64,000 nt of DNA from Clostridium muellerianum (GTDB lineage: Bacteria; Bacillota; Clostridia; Clostridiales; Clostridiaceae). The stretch spans positions 1 through 64,000 of the forward strand of contig NZ_JABBNI010000036.1 of the NCBI RefSeq assembly GCF_012926525.1. Direction: 5' to 3'. The notes beneath the pieces were generated by a model, which was given only the letters and a program-made list of their open reading frames with translations, did no database searches and was not told where the DNA came from. The first letter of the stretch is position 1. Each line of letters begins with the position of its first letter. Below are positions 8,999 to 19,149 of this stretch, one piece after another. The translations under genes were made by a program, and so were the position numbers.

Positions 8999-9841
8999 GT
9001 GCCAATAGCAAATTTAAAAGATTTATTAACAGAAGCAAAGAAAGGTAATTATGCAGTAGGAGCTTTTAGTATTGCAAATATGGAAATGATAATGGGAGCA
9101 ATAAAGGCTGCAGAAGAACTAAATGCACCTATTATACTTCAAATTGCACAGGTAAGATTAAAACATTCACCACTACAATTAATAGGCCCTATAATGATGT
9201 CAGCAGCGAAAAATGCTAAGGTACCCGTGGCAGTACATTTAGATCATGGCGTTACAATGGAATGTGTAAACGAAGCTCTTAAATTAGGATTTACTTCTGT
9301 AATGATAGACGGATCCAAATATTCGTTAGAAGAAAATATAGATTTAACAAAGAAAGTTAAAAAAGAAGCAGAAAAGTATGGAGCATCTGTGGAGGCCGAA
9401 ATCGGAAGAGTTGGTGGAAGTGAAGATGGTTCTGAAGATATATCTGCTTTGTATACAGATACACAGGATGCAAAGAAATTTTATGAAGAAACAGGGGTAA
9501 ATGCATTAGCTATAGGTATTGGAAATGCACATGGAGTATATAAGGGAACACCTAATTTGAATTTTAGTGTACTTCAGGATGTTAGTAAAAATGTAAACGT
9601 TCCTTTAGTATTGCATGGTGGATCAGGCATAAGCGATGAAGATTTTAGAAAATGCGTGTCTCTTGGAATGAGAAAAGTAAATATAGCAACTGCTACATTT
9701 ATGTCTGTTGCTGAAAATGTAAAAAAGCTTTGTGAATCTAATAATGTGGATTATTTTAAATTACATGAGGCAGAAATAGAGGGTGCATATTTAAATGTAA
9801 AAAGGCATATTAAAATATTTGGTACCGAAAACAAGGCATAA
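8999..9841 (+). CDS. iolJ: 6-phospho-5-dehydro-2-deoxygluconate aldolase
   Basis: A 280-residue class II, zinc-dependent aldolase of the fructose-bisphosphate aldolase family. Visible motifs are the zinc ligand HLDHG, VEAEIGRVGGSEDG and the phosphate-binding LVLHGGSGISDE. In the inositol pathway it splits 6-phospho-5-dehydro-2-deoxygluconate into dihydroxyacetone phosphate and malonic semialdehyde. I choose GTG 8999 because the product begins MPIANLKDLL, as IolJ proteins usually do, and AGGTG is 5-6 bases upstream. A TTG at 8981 inside the previous gene is less likely. A sugar-phosphate aldolase of another pathway is the alternative, but the neighbours decide for IolJ. Confidence 0.88.
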   Translation: MPIANLKDLLTEAKKGNYAVGAFSIANMEMIMGAIKAAEELNAPIILQIAQVRLKHSPLQLIGPIMMSAAKNAKVPVAVHLDHGVTMECVNEALKLGFTSVMIDGSKYSLEENIDLTKKVKKEAEKYGASVEAEIGRVGGSEDGSEDISALYTDTQDAKKFYEETGVNALAIGIGNAHGVYKGTPNLNFSVLQDVSKNVNVPLVLHGGSGISDEDFRKCVSLGMRKVNIATATFMSVAENVKKLCESNNVDYFKLHEAEIEGAYLNVKRHIKIFGTENKA

Positions 9842-9852
9842 GGAGGAGAAAA

Positions 9853-10869
9853 ATGAAGTATATTGAGTTTGATAATAGTAGAAAATTTGATGTAATACCA
9901 CTGGGAAGGGCAGCTATAGATTTTAATCCTGTAGATGTAAATATGACACTAGCAGAAAGTGGAACTTTTAAAAAATATTTAGGAGGTTCTCCAGCTAATG
10001 TAGCAGTTGGACTTGCTAGATTAGGAAAAAAGGTAGGATTTATAGGAAAAATATCAAATGATAGATTCGGAGATTTTATAATTAATTACTTTAAAAAAGA
10101 AGGTATAGATACATCAAATATTTATAGAGCTAAAAATGGTGAATCTTTAGGACTTACATTCACAGAAATATTAAGTCCTACAGAAAGTAGTATATTGATG
10201 TATAGAAATAGTATTGCAGATTTAAGTTTAAATGTAGATGAAATTGACGAGGAGTACATAAAAAATGCAAAGGCAATTTCAATATCAGGAACAGCATTAG
10301 CTCAAAGTCCATCAAGAGAAGCTGCTTTAAAAGCTTTGGAATATGCAAAAAAGCATAATACAATAGTTATTTTTGATATAGATTACAGAGAATACAATTG
10401 GAATAATAAAGATGAGATAGCAATTTATTATTCTATAGTTGGAAAGAGCAGTGATCTTGTAATAGGATCAAAGGAAGAATTTGATCTTATGGAAGGATTA
10501 ATGACAAAAAGTAGTAGCGATGAAGAAACTGCTAAAAGATGGATTGGATATGGAAACAAAATTGTAGTTATAAAGCATGGTAAAGAAGGTTCAACAGCTT
10601 ATACAAATGATGGTAAGAGCTATAATATTAAACCATTCCCAGTAAAACTTTTAAAATCATTTGGTGGTGGAGATGCATATGGTTCAGCATTTATATATGC
10701 TCTTTTAGAAGGATGGGATATAATGGATGCACTTGAATTTGGAAGTGCTTCTGCAGCAATGTTGGTTGCAAGTCATAGTTGTTCAGATGCAATGCCAACT
10801 GTTGATGCAATAAAGGAATTTATAAAAAAGGAAAAAGCCGAGTATGGTGAAATGGTAGCAAGAGTATAG
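9853..10869 (+). CDS. iolC: 5-dehydro-2-deoxygluconokinase
   Basis: A 338-residue PfkB/ribokinase-family kinase. The N-terminal signature GGSPANVAVGLARLG and the C-terminal FGGGDAYGSAF, with catalytic base Asp274, are both present. It phosphorylates 5-dehydro-2-deoxygluconate, making the substrate of IolJ and the likely inducer of IolR. It starts 11 bases after iolJ with AAGGAGGAG upstream. Confidence 0.92.
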   Translation: MKYIEFDNSRKFDVIPLGRAAIDFNPVDVNMTLAESGTFKKYLGGSPANVAVGLARLGKKVGFIGKISNDRFGDFIINYFKKEGIDTSNIYRAKNGESLGLTFTEILSPTESSILMYRNSIADLSLNVDEIDEEYIKNAKAISISGTALAQSPSREAALKALEYAKKHNTIVIFDIDYREYNWNNKDEIAIYYSIVGKSSDLVIGSKEEFDLMEGLMTKSSSDEETAKRWIGYGNKIVVIKHGKEGSTAYTNDGKSYNIKPFPVKLLKSFGGGDAYGSAFIYALLEGWDIMDALEFGSASAAMLVASHSCSDAMPTVDAIKEFIKKEKAEYGEMVARV

Positions 10870-10880
10870 GAGGAATATAT

Positions 10881-11681
10881 ATGAGTATGAGCGAGTTCGG
10901 TAATTTAGGTTCTTTAAAGTACGGAGTTAATAAAATATGCAATATAGATGGTGCATACAAAGAAATGCTTATGGACGTTTCTGTGAATAAGCTTAAAAAA
11001 GATACAGAGGAATGTTATGAAGAAAATGGAAAGGAAATAGCTATCCTTCTTTTAACAGGAAAAATTGAAATAAGTTGGCTTGGTAACAAAAAAGTTATGG
11101 AAAGACATTCTGTATTTGATGAAGATCCATGGTGCCTTCATGTTCCACATGGTGTAAAAGTAACAATAAAGGCAGAAGAGGAAAGTGAGCTAATATTCCA
11201 AGGCACAGAAAATAAAAATGATTTTGAAGCAAAATTTTATACTCCAAAAGATTGTCAAAGTGACATATTCGGAAAAGGTGTATGGAATGATACAGCAAGA
11301 AGAGTAGTTAGAACAGTATTTGATTACCACAATGCACCTTATTCTAACATGGTAATGGGAGAAGTAATAACTTATCCTGGTAAGTGGTCAAGTTACCCAC
11401 CACATTATCATCCACAACCTGAAGTTTATTACTACAAATTTAATAAGCCTCAAGGATTAGGATTTTGCCTTACAGGAGATGATGCACATAAAATATCAGA
11501 CAATAGTTTTGTAGCTATACATGGGGGAGATGTTCATCCACAAACATCAGCACCTGGATATGCTATGTATTATTGCTGGATGATAAGACATCTTAAGGAT
11601 AATCCGTGGACTGACAGGATAGATATAGATGAACACAAGTGGTTATGGAATAAGAATGTAAAAATATGGCCTGAAAAATAA
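10881..11681 (+). CDS. iolB: 5-deoxy-glucuronate isomerase
   Basis: A 266-residue IolB with two cupin-like halves. The metal-binding region reads [16 protein letters not shown], with His ligands and Glu, and a later His in [20 protein letters not shown]. It isomerises 5-deoxy-D-glucuronate to 5-dehydro-2-deoxygluconate. The length equals the family norm (about 270). It lies 11 bases after iolC. Confidence 0.93.
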   Translation: MSMSEFGNLGSLKYGVNKICNIDGAYKEMLMDVSVNKLKKDTEECYEENGKEIAILLLTGKIEISWLGNKKVMERHSVFDEDPWCLHVPHGVKVTIKAEEESELIFQGTENKNDFEAKFYTPKDCQSDIFGKGVWNDTARRVVRTVFDYHNAPYSNMVMGEVITYPGKWSSYPPHYHPQPEVYYYKFNKPQGLGFCLTGDDAHKISDNSFVAIHGGDVHPQTSAPGYAMYYCWMIRHLKDNPWTDRIDIDEHKWLWNKNVKIWPEK

Positions 11682-11709
11682 TAAGCCTAAAATAAGAAGG
11701 AGGTTTAAA

Positions 11710-13656
11710 ATGAATACAATTAGATTGACTACAGCTCAAGCATTGATTAAGTTTTTAAATAGCCAATATATAAAGTTTGATGGCAAAGAAAGCAAATTTG
11801 TAGAAGGAATATTCACAATATTTGGTCATGGAAATGTAGTAGGACTTGGACAAGCATTACAACAAGATTCAGGACAACTTAAAGTTTTACAGGGAAAAAA
11901 TGAGCAGGGAATGGCTCAAGCTGCTGTAGCATTTGCAAAGCAAAACAATAGAAAAAAGATATATGCATGTACTTCATCTATAGGACCTGGAGCAGCAAAT
12001 ATGATAACAGCAGCAGGAACTGCAACTGCTAATAATATACCAGTATTGTTATTACCAGGAGATACATTTGCAACAAGACAGCCAGATCCTGTGCTTCAGC
12101 AGGTTGAACACATGAATAGTGCAGCTATAACTACAAACGATGCATATAAAGCTGTTTGCAAATATTGGGATAGAGTAACTAGACCAGAGCAACTTATGAG
12201 TGCCATGATAAATGCTATGAGAGTACTTACAAGTTTGGATGACACAGGTGCAGTATGTATTGCATTGCCTCAAGACGTTCAAGGAGAAGCTTATGATTTT
12301 CCAGAATATTTTTTCAAAAAGAGAGTACATGTAATTGGTAGAAGAAAGGCAACTGATGAAGAAATAGAAGATGCAGCTAAACTGATATCCTCCAAGAAAA
12401 AGCCATTAATTATTTGCGGCGGTGGTGTAAGATATTCTGAGGCAGGAGAAGAACTTAAAAAGTTTGCTGAAGAATTTAATATACCAGTTAGTGAAACTCA
12501 AGCAGGAAAGAGTTCAATAGAAAGTGATTTTTCACTAAATCTCGGCGGAGTTGGGGTTACTGGAAATTTGGCAGCAAATATTATAGCTGAAAATTCAGAC
12601 CTTGTAATAGGGGTTGGAACAAGATTTACTGACTTTACATCAGGATCAAAGGAATTATTTAGAAATAAGGATGTTGACTTTGTTACAATAAATACTTCTA
12701 TTTTTCATGCTGGCAAGATGGATGGAACAAAGGTAGTAGGAGATGCTAAAGCGAGCTTGGAACAGTTACAAGAAGCACTTGAAAAATTAGCATATAAGAG
12801 TTCATATAAAGATGAAATAGTAGAAGCTAAAGTTAAATGGGAAAATGAAGTAAAAAGATTATATAGTATTAAATATCCTGAATCAAATTTTAAGCCTGAA
12901 ATAGAGGGTCAAAATGAAAAATTTCTAGAAGAATTTTATAAAATGTATAGATCAGCACTTCCACAAACTACAGTTATAGGTGAAATTAACAAATTTGTTG
13001 AAGAAGAATTAGATGGAAATTATGTGGTAGTTGGTGCAGCTGGAAGTCTTCCAGGAGATTTGCAAAGGTTATGGAAATCAAGCAAAAAATATAGCTACCA
13101 TATGGAATATGGTTACTCTTGCATGGGATATGAGATAGCTGGAGCTTTAGGGGCAAAACTTGCAAAGCCAGATAAAGAAGTATATGCCATGGTTGGAGAT
13201 GGAAGTTATTTGATGCTGCATTCAGAGCTTGTAACATCAATTCAAGAGAGAAAGAAAATAAATGTACTTTTATTTGATAACTGTGGTTTTGGGTGCATAA
13301 ATAATTTACAGATGTCTAATGGAATGGATAGCTTTGGCACAGAATTTAGATTTAGAAATGAAGATGGATCTAGATTGAATGCAGACTATGTTCCTATAGA
13401 TTTTGCAAAGTGTGCAGAAGGTTATGGTGTTAAAACATATAAGGTAAAAACTATTGATGAATTAAAGAACGCATTGAAAGATGCTAAGAATCAAAGTATA
13501 TCAACTTTAATAGATATAAAAGTTTTACCTAAAACTATGACAAATGGATATAAGTCTTGGTGGCATGTTGGTGTAGCTGAAGTTTCCGATAAAAAATCAA
13601 TACAGGAAGCCTATAGTCAAAAACAAGGTTTTTTGGAGAATGCAAGAAAATATTAA
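11710..13656 (+). CDS. iolD: Trihydroxycyclohexane-1,2-dione hydrolase, ThDP-dependent
   Basis: A 648-residue member of the acetolactate synthase-like ThDP family. The cofactor-activating Glu is at about 65 ([15 protein letters not shown]). The C-terminal ThDP/Mg motif runs from [12 protein letters not shown] to NNLQ. It opens the ring of 3D-(3,5/4)-trihydroxycyclohexane-1,2-dione to give 5-deoxy-glucuronate. The neighbours exclude an acetolactate synthase role. Confidence 0.94.
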   Translation: MNTIRLTTAQALIKFLNSQYIKFDGKESKFVEGIFTIFGHGNVVGLGQALQQDSGQLKVLQGKNEQGMAQAAVAFAKQNNRKKIYACTSSIGPGAANMITAAGTATANNIPVLLLPGDTFATRQPDPVLQQVEHMNSAAITTNDAYKAVCKYWDRVTRPEQLMSAMINAMRVLTSLDDTGAVCIALPQDVQGEAYDFPEYFFKKRVHVIGRRKATDEEIEDAAKLISSKKKPLIICGGGVRYSEAGEELKKFAEEFNIPVSETQAGKSSIESDFSLNLGGVGVTGNLAANIIAENSDLVIGVGTRFTDFTSGSKELFRNKDVDFVTINTSIFHAGKMDGTKVVGDAKASLEQLQEALEKLAYKSSYKDEIVEAKVKWENEVKRLYSIKYPESNFKPEIEGQNEKFLEEFYKMYRSALPQTTVIGEINKFVEEELDGNYVVVGAAGSLPGDLQRLWKSSKKYSYHMEYGYSCMGYEIAGALGAKLAKPDKEVYAMVGDGSYLMLHSELVTSIQERKKINVLLFDNCGFGCINNLQMSNGMDSFGTEFRFRNEDGSRLNADYVPIDFAKCAEGYGVKTYKVKTIDELKNALKDAKNQSISTLIDIKVLPKTMTNGYKSWWHVGVAEVSDKKSIQEAYSQKQGFLENARKY

Positions 13657-13762
13657 GTAAAATTAAGTGTTAGCTATATATACTGTTTTCAATATATACA
13701 AGTTATTAAAAAGCAGAATAAATAGTTGAAAATAAATAACAATTAATAAGGAGATGTTTCGT

Positions 13763-14779
13763 ATGTTAAAGGTTGGAATTATTGGTGCAGGTAGAATAGG
13801 TAGAGTACACGGAGAAAGTATATCAAAATATGTAAAAGAAGCAGAAATTAAGGCAATAGCTGATCCGTTTTTAAATGAAGAACAAAAAAAATGGGCAAAA
13901 GAAAAAGGAATACCTTGTGCATATACAGACTATAAAAAAATATTGGAAGATCCAGAAATTGATGCTGTTTTGATTTGTTCATCAACAGACACACACTCAA
14001 AAATTTCAATTGAAGCTATACAAGCTCATAAACATGTTTTCTGTGAAAAGCCAATAGATCATGATGTTTCTAGGATAAAAGAAGTTATAGAAGAACTTAA
14101 GAAAAACCCTTCTGTTAAATATCAGGTTGGATTTAATAGAAGATATGACCATAATTTTAAAGCAGTTAGACAAGCTGTTGTTGATGGAAAAGTAGGAGAG
14201 CCTCATATACTTAAAATAACCTCAAGAGACCCTGAACCACCATCAATTGACTATGTTAAAGTATCTGGAGGAATGTTCCTTGATATGACAATACATGATT
14301 TCGATATGGTTAGATACCTTATGGATAGTGAAGTTGTTGAAGTTTATGCTGCAGGAAATGTTTTAGTTGATAAAGCTATAGGAGAAGCTGGAGATATAGA
14401 TACAGCTATTATAACTTTAAAACTTGAAAATGGAGCAATGGCAGTTATAGATAATTCAAGAAAATCAGCTTATGGTTATGATCAGAGAGCAGAAGTATTT
14501 GGATCAAAAGGACAAGTTACTATAGCAAATGATTCAAATTCATCAGCAGTTGTATCAACAGAAAATGGTGTTACAGCAGAAAAGCCAATGTTCTTCTTCT
14601 TAGAGAGATATATGCAGGCTTATGCAGAAGAAATTACAGAATTTATTGATGCTATTGTAAATGATAAAAACACACCTGTAAATGCAGATGATGGATTGAA
14701 GCCTGTACTTATAGGACTTGCAGCACAAAAATCCTTAAAAGAAAATAGACCAGTTAAGATATCAGAAATAAAATTTTAG
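13763..14779 (+). CDS. iolG: myo-Inositol 2-dehydrogenase
   Basis: A 338-residue Gfo/Idh/MocA oxidoreductase. The Rossmann motif [12 protein letters not shown] is at the N-terminus, the conserved CEKPID lies near residue 97, and the C-terminal substrate domain contains [13 protein letters not shown]. It oxidises inositol at C2 with NAD to give 2-keto-myo-inositol. Start ATG 13763 is preferred over ATG 13754, which abuts the AAGGAG ribosome binding site; spacing from 13763 is 9 bases. There is a gap of about 106 bases after iolD with no clear terminator. Confidence 0.9.
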   Translation: MLKVGIIGAGRIGRVHGESISKYVKEAEIKAIADPFLNEEQKKWAKEKGIPCAYTDYKKILEDPEIDAVLICSSTDTHSKISIEAIQAHKHVFCEKPIDHDVSRIKEVIEELKKNPSVKYQVGFNRRYDHNFKAVRQAVVDGKVGEPHILKITSRDPEPPSIDYVKVSGGMFLDMTIHDFDMVRYLMDSEVVEVYAAGNVLVDKAIGEAGDIDTAIITLKLENGAMAVIDNSRKSAYGYDQRAEVFGSKGQVTIANDSNSSAVVSTENGVTAEKPMFFFLERYMQAYAEEITEFIDAIVNDKNTPVNADDGLKPVLIGLAAQKSLKENRPVKISEIKF

Positions 14780-14810
14780 AAAGTACTTTATAGCTAGGAG
14801 GAATTATAAC

Positions 14811-15707
14811 ATGTTTAATAAAGATAAAGTAAAAATAGGAATTTGTCCTATAGGTTGGACTAATGATGATATGCCAGATTTAGGAAAAGAAAATACATTT
14901 GAACAGGCTGTAAGCGAGATGGCGTTAGCAGGCTTTAAAGGTACGGAGGTTGGAAATAAGTATCCTAAAGATGTAAAGGTTTTGAAAAAGGCCCTTGACC
15001 TTAGAGGATTGCAGATAGCTAGTGCATGGTTTAGTTCATTTTTAACAACTAAACCATTTGAAGAAACAAAAAAAGCTTTTATAGAACATAGAGATTTTTT
15101 ACATGCCATGGGAGCTAAGGTGATAGTTGTATCAGAGCAAGGCCATAGTATACAAGGACAGATGGATGTTCCAATATTTGAAGGTAAATATAATATGAAT
15201 GAAGATGAGTGGAAGAAGCTTGCAGATGGGCTTAATAAATTAGGTGAACTTGCAAAAGAGAAGGATATGAAGATAGTTTATCACCATCATATGGGCACAG
15301 TGGTTCAAACTACTGAAGAAATAGATAAACTTATGGACATGACAGATGATAATTTAGTTTATTTATTATTTGATACAGGACATTTAGTATATTCAGGAGA
15401 AGATCCTGTAGCTATAGCAAAAAAATATGCAAAGAGAATAAAGCATGTTCATTTAAAAGATATAAGATCAGAGAAAAAAGATAAGGTTAAGAAAGAAAAA
15501 CTAAGTTTCCTTAAAGGAGTTAGAGAAGGAGCATTTACAGTCCCTGGCGATGGATGTATAGATTTTCAACCAATATTTAAGGTGCTTTCTGAAAACGATT
15601 ATGAAGGGTGGATGTTAGTTGAAGCTGAGCAAGATCCAGCTATAGCCAATCCTTTTGAATATGCATTAAGAGCGAGAAAGTATATTCAAAACAAAATAAG
15701 TTTTTAA
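14811..15707 (+). CDS. iolE: 2-keto-myo-inositol (inosose) dehydratase
   Basis: A 298-residue TIM-barrel protein of the xylose isomerase-like superfamily. It has the opening [16 protein letters not shown] typical of IolE, metal-ligand stretches [31 protein letters not shown] and a late LVEAEQDPA. It dehydrates inosose to trihydroxycyclohexane-dione for IolD. AGGAGG lies upstream and it follows iolG by 31 bases. Confidence 0.93.
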   Translation: MFNKDKVKIGICPIGWTNDDMPDLGKENTFEQAVSEMALAGFKGTEVGNKYPKDVKVLKKALDLRGLQIASAWFSSFLTTKPFEETKKAFIEHRDFLHAMGAKVIVVSEQGHSIQGQMDVPIFEGKYNMNEDEWKKLADGLNKLGELAKEKDMKIVYHHHMGTVVQTTEEIDKLMDMTDDNLVYLLFDTGHLVYSGEDPVAIAKKYAKRIKHVHLKDIRSEKKDKVKKEKLSFLKGVREGAFTVPGDGCIDFQPIFKVLSENDYEGWMLVEAEQDPAIANPFEYALRARKYIQNKISF

Positions 15708-15925
15708 AAAGTTTAAAGAGCTGTTTTGTGTAAGTTTATAATTTGTTAGGGGATTTAGTAGTAATCTTATTTATAAAATTAAGTAAGGTACCTCCATAGA
15801 TAGAATAATAAATATAAACTTGTAAGGTTATTTAAAATTTAAAGCTATCATGGCAAGATACCCTAATGAATTATAACTAAAAAACAAAAATAATGCAAAT
15901 AGAATTCAAAACTTTGGAGGGGTAA

Positions 15926-17317
15926 ATGGAAGAAGATAGAAAGAAAAAAAAGTTTTTAAGAAAAATATCAATTCTAGCTACTTTTGGATCACTTCTATTT
16001 GGGTATGATAGTGGGGTAATTAATGGTGCACTTAGTTTTATATCTAGGAAGGACCAGCTTAATCTCACGCCTTTAACTGAAGGTTTTGTTACAAGTTCTT
16101 TACTACTAGGAGCAGCTTTAGGAGCTGTAGTTATGGGACGCTTTTCTGATAAATATGGAAGAAAGAAAATTTTAAAGATACTTGCAGCGATTTTTTTTGT
16201 TTCAACTATAGGATGTGCAGTATCTCCTACTGCATCAATTATTATTGTATGTAGATTTATAGTTGGATTAGGGGTTGGAGGAGTATCAGTAGTTGTACCA
16301 ACATTACTTGCAGAAATGGCACCTACTGAAATAAGAGGAAGTATTGTTTCTCAAGATCAATTGATGATTGTTACAGGACAGCTTTTAGCTTATGTATTTA
16401 ACGGCATCCTAGGTAATATTTGCTCAAATCCAGGTGTTTGGCGTTATATGATAGCGTTATCATCAATTCCAGCAGTAGTTTTATGGTTTGGTATGTTAGT
16501 AGTTCCTGAAACTCCAAGGTGGTTAGCAGCAAACGGAAAAGTTGCTGAGGCACTAAAAGTTTTGAGAGAAGTACGTAGTGATGAAGAGGCGGAAGTAGAA
16601 ATTAAAGAAATCCAAAATAATATTGAAGCTGAAAAACATTTAGATCGTGCTACTTTTAAGGACTTAGGAACTCCATGGATACGTCGAATTGTATTCATTG
16701 GATGCATAATTGCAATTATTCAACAATTTGCAGGAGTAAATGTAATGATGTATTATGGTACAACCTTGTTAGAAAAGGCTGGTTTTGGAACCAAGACAGC
16801 ATTAATTGCTAATATAGGCAATGGAATAATGTCTGTTATTTCTTCATGGTTTTATATGTCGGTGATGGCAAACAGGTGCAATAGAAGAACACTGCTAATA
16901 CTTGGATATGGTGGGACTACTTTAATTTGGATTGTTATAGCAATAGTTTCACATGTGTTTATAGGTTCAGCTATATTACCTTATATGATAATTACATTGA
17001 CTATGATGTTTCTTGCTATTGATCAAGCTACTATAGGACCATTAACATGGCTTTTGTTATCAGAGATTTTCCCACTTAGAGTAAGAGGAATTGGTTTTGG
17101 TGTTGCAACTTTCTTTAATTGGATAGGTAATTTCTCTGTAGGTCTAACTTTTCCTATATTAATAGCAATCTTTGGACTTTCTAAAACATTTGTAATATTC
17201 ATAGTACTTGGATTTGTATGTGTAGGATGTGTAATTAAATTTGTGCCTGAAACTAGAGGAAAATCATTGGAGGAAATGGAGAAATACTTTAGAAATTATG
17301 AGTCGGTTGAATTATAA
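15926..17317 (+). CDS. iolT: MFS sugar/inositol transporter, IolT-like
   Basis: A 463-residue, 12-helix major facilitator of the sugar porter family. Signatures include FGYDSGVINGAL in helix 1, GRFSDKYGRKK between helices 2 and 3, VPETPRWL after helix 6 and VPETRGKSLEEME at the C-terminus. Sequence and position fit a proton-coupled inositol importer. It follows iolE by 218 bases with TTGGAGGGG upstream. Confidence 0.85.
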   Translation: MEEDRKKKKFLRKISILATFGSLLFGYDSGVINGALSFISRKDQLNLTPLTEGFVTSSLLLGAALGAVVMGRFSDKYGRKKILKILAAIFFVSTIGCAVSPTASIIIVCRFIVGLGVGGVSVVVPTLLAEMAPTEIRGSIVSQDQLMIVTGQLLAYVFNGILGNICSNPGVWRYMIALSSIPAVVLWFGMLVVPETPRWLAANGKVAEALKVLREVRSDEEAEVEIKEIQNNIEAEKHLDRATFKDLGTPWIRRIVFIGCIIAIIQQFAGVNVMMYYGTTLLEKAGFGTKTALIANIGNGIMSVISSWFYMSVMANRCNRRTLLILGYGGTTLIWIVIAIVSHVFIGSAILPYMIITLTMMFLAIDQATIGPLTWLLLSEIFPLRVRGIGFGVATFFNWIGNFSVGLTFPILIAIFGLSKTFVIFIVLGFVCVGCVIKFVPETRGKSLEEMEKYFRNYESVEL

Positions 17318-17607
17318 AAAAGCCTTTAAATAATTAAAATTATATAATTTTAATGCCTATTGTTTAGTACTAAGAAAAAATATAATATAAAAAGCTTTAT
17401 ATGTCAACTATTTGAATAATGATATGAATTTTATATAAATAGAGCTGTAATAATTAAAAATAAAAATTAGGTTTAAACAAGATTATAAGCCTAATAGGGT
17501 AAAAAATCTTCAAATGGTATTAAAGTAAATCAGTCATAATATTTATTAGAACTTAAAATAATTTTTTTACAAATGTTGTGACTAACATTAATAAGGAGGG
17601 TTTAATT

Positions 17608-18972
17608 GTGAATATATTTAGATGGTTTTTAACTGGGGAGGAGAAACCACGAATTATGGATCAATCTCTTGTAAAAAGTATGTTTAAACGTGCTAGAATA
17701 CAGGGAGTAGCAGCTATGATTATTGGCTATGGGATGTATTATGTTATGAGATTAACATTAGGTATTGTAAAACAACCAATGCTTAAAGAAGGATTTACTC
17801 CTATGCAGCTTGGGTCAATTGGTGCTGGCATGACAATTGCAATTGCATTTGGAAAATGTTTGAATGGATTCCTTGCAGACAGATGTAACATTAAAAAGAT
17901 TGTTCCATTAGGATTACTCGGTGCAGCAGTAGTTAATTTTATTTTAGGATTTTCGCATAGTTATTGGGTTTTCTTAGTCTTATGGTTTATAAATGGGTGC
18001 TTTCAATCAATGGGGTCAGCTCCATGTATTGTATCTTTGTCACAATGGTTTTCGAAGAGTAAGTTAGCTACATACTATGGAGTTTTTAGTATTGCACACT
18101 ATATTGGTGAAGCAACAACTTATATTGGTTCAGCTCTTATAGTAGCTGCGTTTGGATGGCATTCAGCATTTTATGTTCCTGGAGTTATGTGTATTTTCTT
18201 AGCAGCTATTATGTATAAATGCATGTACGACAGACCACAAGCGTATGGATTGCCTTCTGCAAATGAATTTGAAGGTGAAGTAGAAGTTGCTAAAAAGGAA
18301 AAAGAGAAATCTACAAAAGAAGCACAATTGGAAGCAATAAAAAATCCTTATGTTTGGATAGTAGCATTGAGTGCAATTTGTTTAGGAATTGTGAGATATT
18401 CTGTTAATAGTTGGGGAGTTGTATTTTTACAAGAACAAAAAGGATATAGTTTGGTTGCGGCAGGAAGTATAATTGCAATATGTCCAATAATGGGTGGAAT
18501 AGGCTCATTTTTATCAGGGATTATATCAGATAAAGTTTTTAAATCTCGCCATTCTGTAACAACAATCGTTTTTGGAATAGTAATGTTAATAGGCATAATT
18601 GGTTTTTGCTATGCACCTGCAGGAAGTCGTATGCTTAATATGATTTTTATAGCTATATATGGATTTGGGTTAGGTGTTAATTTATGTTTCATAGGTGGAA
18701 TGCTTGCTGTAGATTTTTGTTCTCAGAAAGCTACAGGTGCAGCAATGGGAATAGTTGGCTTACTTGCTTATTTTGGTGCAACAGCACAAGAATTTGTTAA
18801 TGCTAAATTAATGTCTATCAGTAAACTTGTTGTAGATGGTAAGACTATTTATAATTTTCATAATATTGAGATATTTTGGATTGCTTCAGTTATAATAATG
18901 ACAGTAGTTATAGTTCCAACATTATGGGGTAAAAAGGTAAATAAGAAAGAAGAAAATCAAGTTGAAGCATAG
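17608..18972 (+). CDS. Organophosphate:phosphate antiporter-family transporter (GlpT/UhpT-like)
   Basis: A 454-residue MFS protein of the OPA type. Helix 1 reads IIGYGMYYVMRLTLG, a pattern of GlpT/UhpT. The helix 2-3 loop is GFLADRCNIKK, and the mid-loop DRPQAYGLPS resembles the family's D-P-GLP element. Family members exchange sugar or glycerol phosphates for inorganic phosphate. Here the gene lies between IolT and a large phosphoesterase, so an inositol phosphate or inositol phosphodiester is a reasonable guess for the substrate, though not shown. GTG 17608 is used because AAGGAGGG lies just upstream; the frame also extends to 17578. An intracellular loop near residues 225-245 is rich in Glu and Lys. 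Confidence 0.8.
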   Translation: MNIFRWFLTGEEKPRIMDQSLVKSMFKRARIQGVAAMIIGYGMYYVMRLTLGIVKQPMLKEGFTPMQLGSIGAGMTIAIAFGKCLNGFLADRCNIKKIVPLGLLGAAVVNFILGFSHSYWVFLVLWFINGCFQSMGSAPCIVSLSQWFSKSKLATYYGVFSIAHYIGEATTYIGSALIVAAFGWHSAFYVPGVMCIFLAAIMYKCMYDRPQAYGLPSANEFEGEVEVAKKEKEKSTKEAQLEAIKNPYVWIVALSAICLGIVRYSVNSWGVVFLQEQKGYSLVAAGSIIAICPIMGGIGSFLSGIISDKVFKSRHSVTTIVFGIVMLIGIIGFCYAPAGSRMLNMIFIAIYGFGLGVNLCFIGGMLAVDFCSQKATGAAMGIVGLLAYFGATAQEFVNAKLMSISKLVVDGKTIYNFHNIEIFWIASVIIMTVVIVPTLWGKKVNKKEENQVEA

Positions 18973-18991
18973 TTAAAATTTGAATAAAAAT

Positions 18992-19090
18992 GGGTTGTTG
19001 CATTAGGAGTAAATGATACAATATATTGTGTTAGTTTTTAGTTTATAAAACAATGCGCTGTATATAAATTATTTAGTGCAATAGCCCCTT
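18992..19090. repeat. Short imperfect palindrome between transporter and phosphoesterase
   Basis: GGGTTGTTGCATTAGGAGTA near 18992 pairs imperfectly with the TTTAGTGCAATAGCCCC end near 19090. It could act as a weak terminator or be a remnant of an element with inverted ends. It lies between two genes of the proposed module. Confidence 0.4.
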
Positions 19091-19149
19091 AAGTTTTTAG
19101 AAATATTATACTAATAAATATATGGTTTATTTGTAAGGAGGAAATGTAT